Shown here one piece after another: positions 63,284 through 64,000 of a DNA stretch of 64,000 nt. The translations under genes were made by a program, and so were the position numbers. The DNA comes from Paenibacillus sp. FSL H7-0737 (lineage in GTDB: Bacteria > Bacillota > Bacilli > Paenibacillales > Paenibacillaceae): the NCBI RefSeq assembly GCF_000758545.1, contig NZ_CP009279.1, positions 5,394,001 through 5,458,000 of the forward strand, read 5' to 3'. The notes beneath the pieces are model-generated. The model did no database searches. It was not told the origin of the DNA and saw only the letters and a list, made by a program, of their open reading frames with translations. Numbering within the stretch: the stretch's first letter is position 1; each line of letters starts with the position of its first letter.

Positions 63284-64000
63284 TTACTTATAAATGTCTA
63301 TCACATTTCCAGCTTCTACGCAGAGACGATCAAAGTCCTCACGTTTGATACGGATACCACCACTACGGTAGCGATTAAGCGTACCTTCGGCTTGAACTTC
63401 TGTACCGTTAACAGTAATCCGACTGTTATCAGAGCCCGTAAGGTGATAAATAAAGTCTACCTTAGTGCCTGCATATTCAAAGCTAAAGCGCATTCCGTCC
63501 AGCGACTCCGGCAGAATTGGATCGACGATTAAATCTCCGCCTTCCGTACGGATCCCCAGTGCATTAGAGATCAACTGGTTCATGTAGATCCCAGGACCGC
63601 TTGAATAGATTCTCCAGCCACCTTTAACCGCTACGTCACCATTACGCAGTTTATCGAAATTCTCCTGTGCCTCGTAACGGGTGTTAAATTTACCATCCGA
63701 GCTACTGAAATAAGAGTTAGCCTGACGTAGTTCAGCGTTTGGCACCACGTCGCGGATTCCGATCGGATTGATCGCCGCTAGGCCATTCCAGACCTGATCG
63801 GTTTTCCCTAGCTTAGCCATAGCTTCTACATAACGGATGTGTGCATGTACATATTGAAGTCCAATTTCCCGACCAAAGTTAGAAGCTTGCTCCGCACGTT
63901 TGAAATGGGTGCTTACGCCGCCAACATATTGAGCTGGACGGTTCATCAAACGAACGCCATCTGGACAGAACAGTTTATCTTGGATTACTTCATAGTGGGC
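63284..64000 (-). CDS. GH94-family glycan phosphorylase-like protein, C-terminal part (partial)
   Basis: The frame is open to the window edge, giving 238 visible residues that end at DRLCVEAGNVIDIYK. Visible segments (GGWRIYSSGPGIYMNQLISN, then GGDLIVDPILPESLDGMRFS) match the end of the catalytic barrel and the C-terminal beta-sandwich of GH94-type enzymes such as cellobiose phosphorylase and the end of cyclic beta-glucan synthase NdvB. The catalytic aspartate lies further upstream, outside the window. The visible part starts AHYEVIQDKLFCPDG, so no true start is present. Activity (phosphorylase or other) cannot be settled. Confidence 0.82.
   Translation of the reverse strand, partial: AHYEVIQDKLFCPDGVRLMNRPAQYVGGVSTHFKRAEQASNFGREIGLQYVHAHIRYVEAMAKLGKTDQVWNGLAAINPIGIRDVVPNAELRQANSYFSSSDGKFNTRYEAQENFDKLRNGDVAVKGGWRIYSSGPGIYMNQLISNALGIRTEGGDLIVDPILPESLDGMRFSFEYAGTKVDFIYHLTGSDNSRITVNGTEVQAEGTLNRYRSGGIRIKREDFDRLCVEAGNVIDIYK

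Overview
The window looks like the chromosome of a spore-forming, xylan-degrading member of the Paenibacillaceae, most likely Paenibacillus. Three things point there: the gene order tig-clpP-clpX-ispG-lonB-lonA-ysxC, an S-layer (SLH) protein beside a CapABCD-type exopolysaccharide locus, and BclA/BclB-like collagen proteins of the spore surface. The assignment is an inference; no 16S gene is present. No transposase, integrase or CRISPR array was seen.

Region 1 (1-19.9 kb, minus strand) is an exopolysaccharide locus. A promoter near 16.8 kb reads into the chain-length/tyrosine-kinase pair (capA, capB), a 4,6-dehydratase (capD), two envelope proteins of unknown role, the initiating phosphoglycosyl transferase, and then an AT-rich block. 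That block holds an epimerase, a UDP-glucose dehydrogenase, five glycosyltransferases, a PaaK-like ligase, a Wzy-like polymerase and a Wzx-like flippase (cut by the window edge). An SLH protein and the PHP-type tyrosine phosphatase (capC/ywqE type) lie just upstream as separate units.

Region 2 (19.9-32.6 kb, mostly minus strand) is the protein quality-control block: ysxC, lonA, lonB, a PD-(D/E)XK nuclease with a winged helix, ispG, clpX, clpP, tig, and a ysoA-position gene that seems to start with ATT. A divergent tRNA-Arg(TCT) follows on the plus strand.

Region 3 (32.6-37.9 kb) has a repeat-rich gap with a decayed ECF sigma-factor fragment, then pstS-pstC-pstA without pstB, and a stalk-domain/beta-propeller protein.

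Region 4 (37.9-49.6 kb) handles glucuronoxylan side chains: uxuA-uxuB, a divergent GntR regulator with two identical palindromic operators, and a GH67-GH2-alcohol dehydrogenase operon divergent from an AraC regulator. GH67 would release (methyl)glucuronate. UxuB and UxuA would take fructuronate to 2-keto-3-deoxygluconate.

Region 5 (49.6-55.9 kb, plus strand) is an ABC-2 exporter with its TetR regulator and a 32-bp palindromic operator, then a SWIM-SNF2 helicase.

Region 6 (55.9-60.9 kb, minus strand) holds three paralogous spore-surface-type proteins in two transcription units that share an upstream DNA element. Region 7 (61-64 kb) is a T-box-controlled argS and the end of a GH94-like gene. 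The least explained material is the two EPS-locus envelope proteins, the N-terminal domain shared by the collagen-like triad, the 51-bp periodic intergenic array, and the ATT start.
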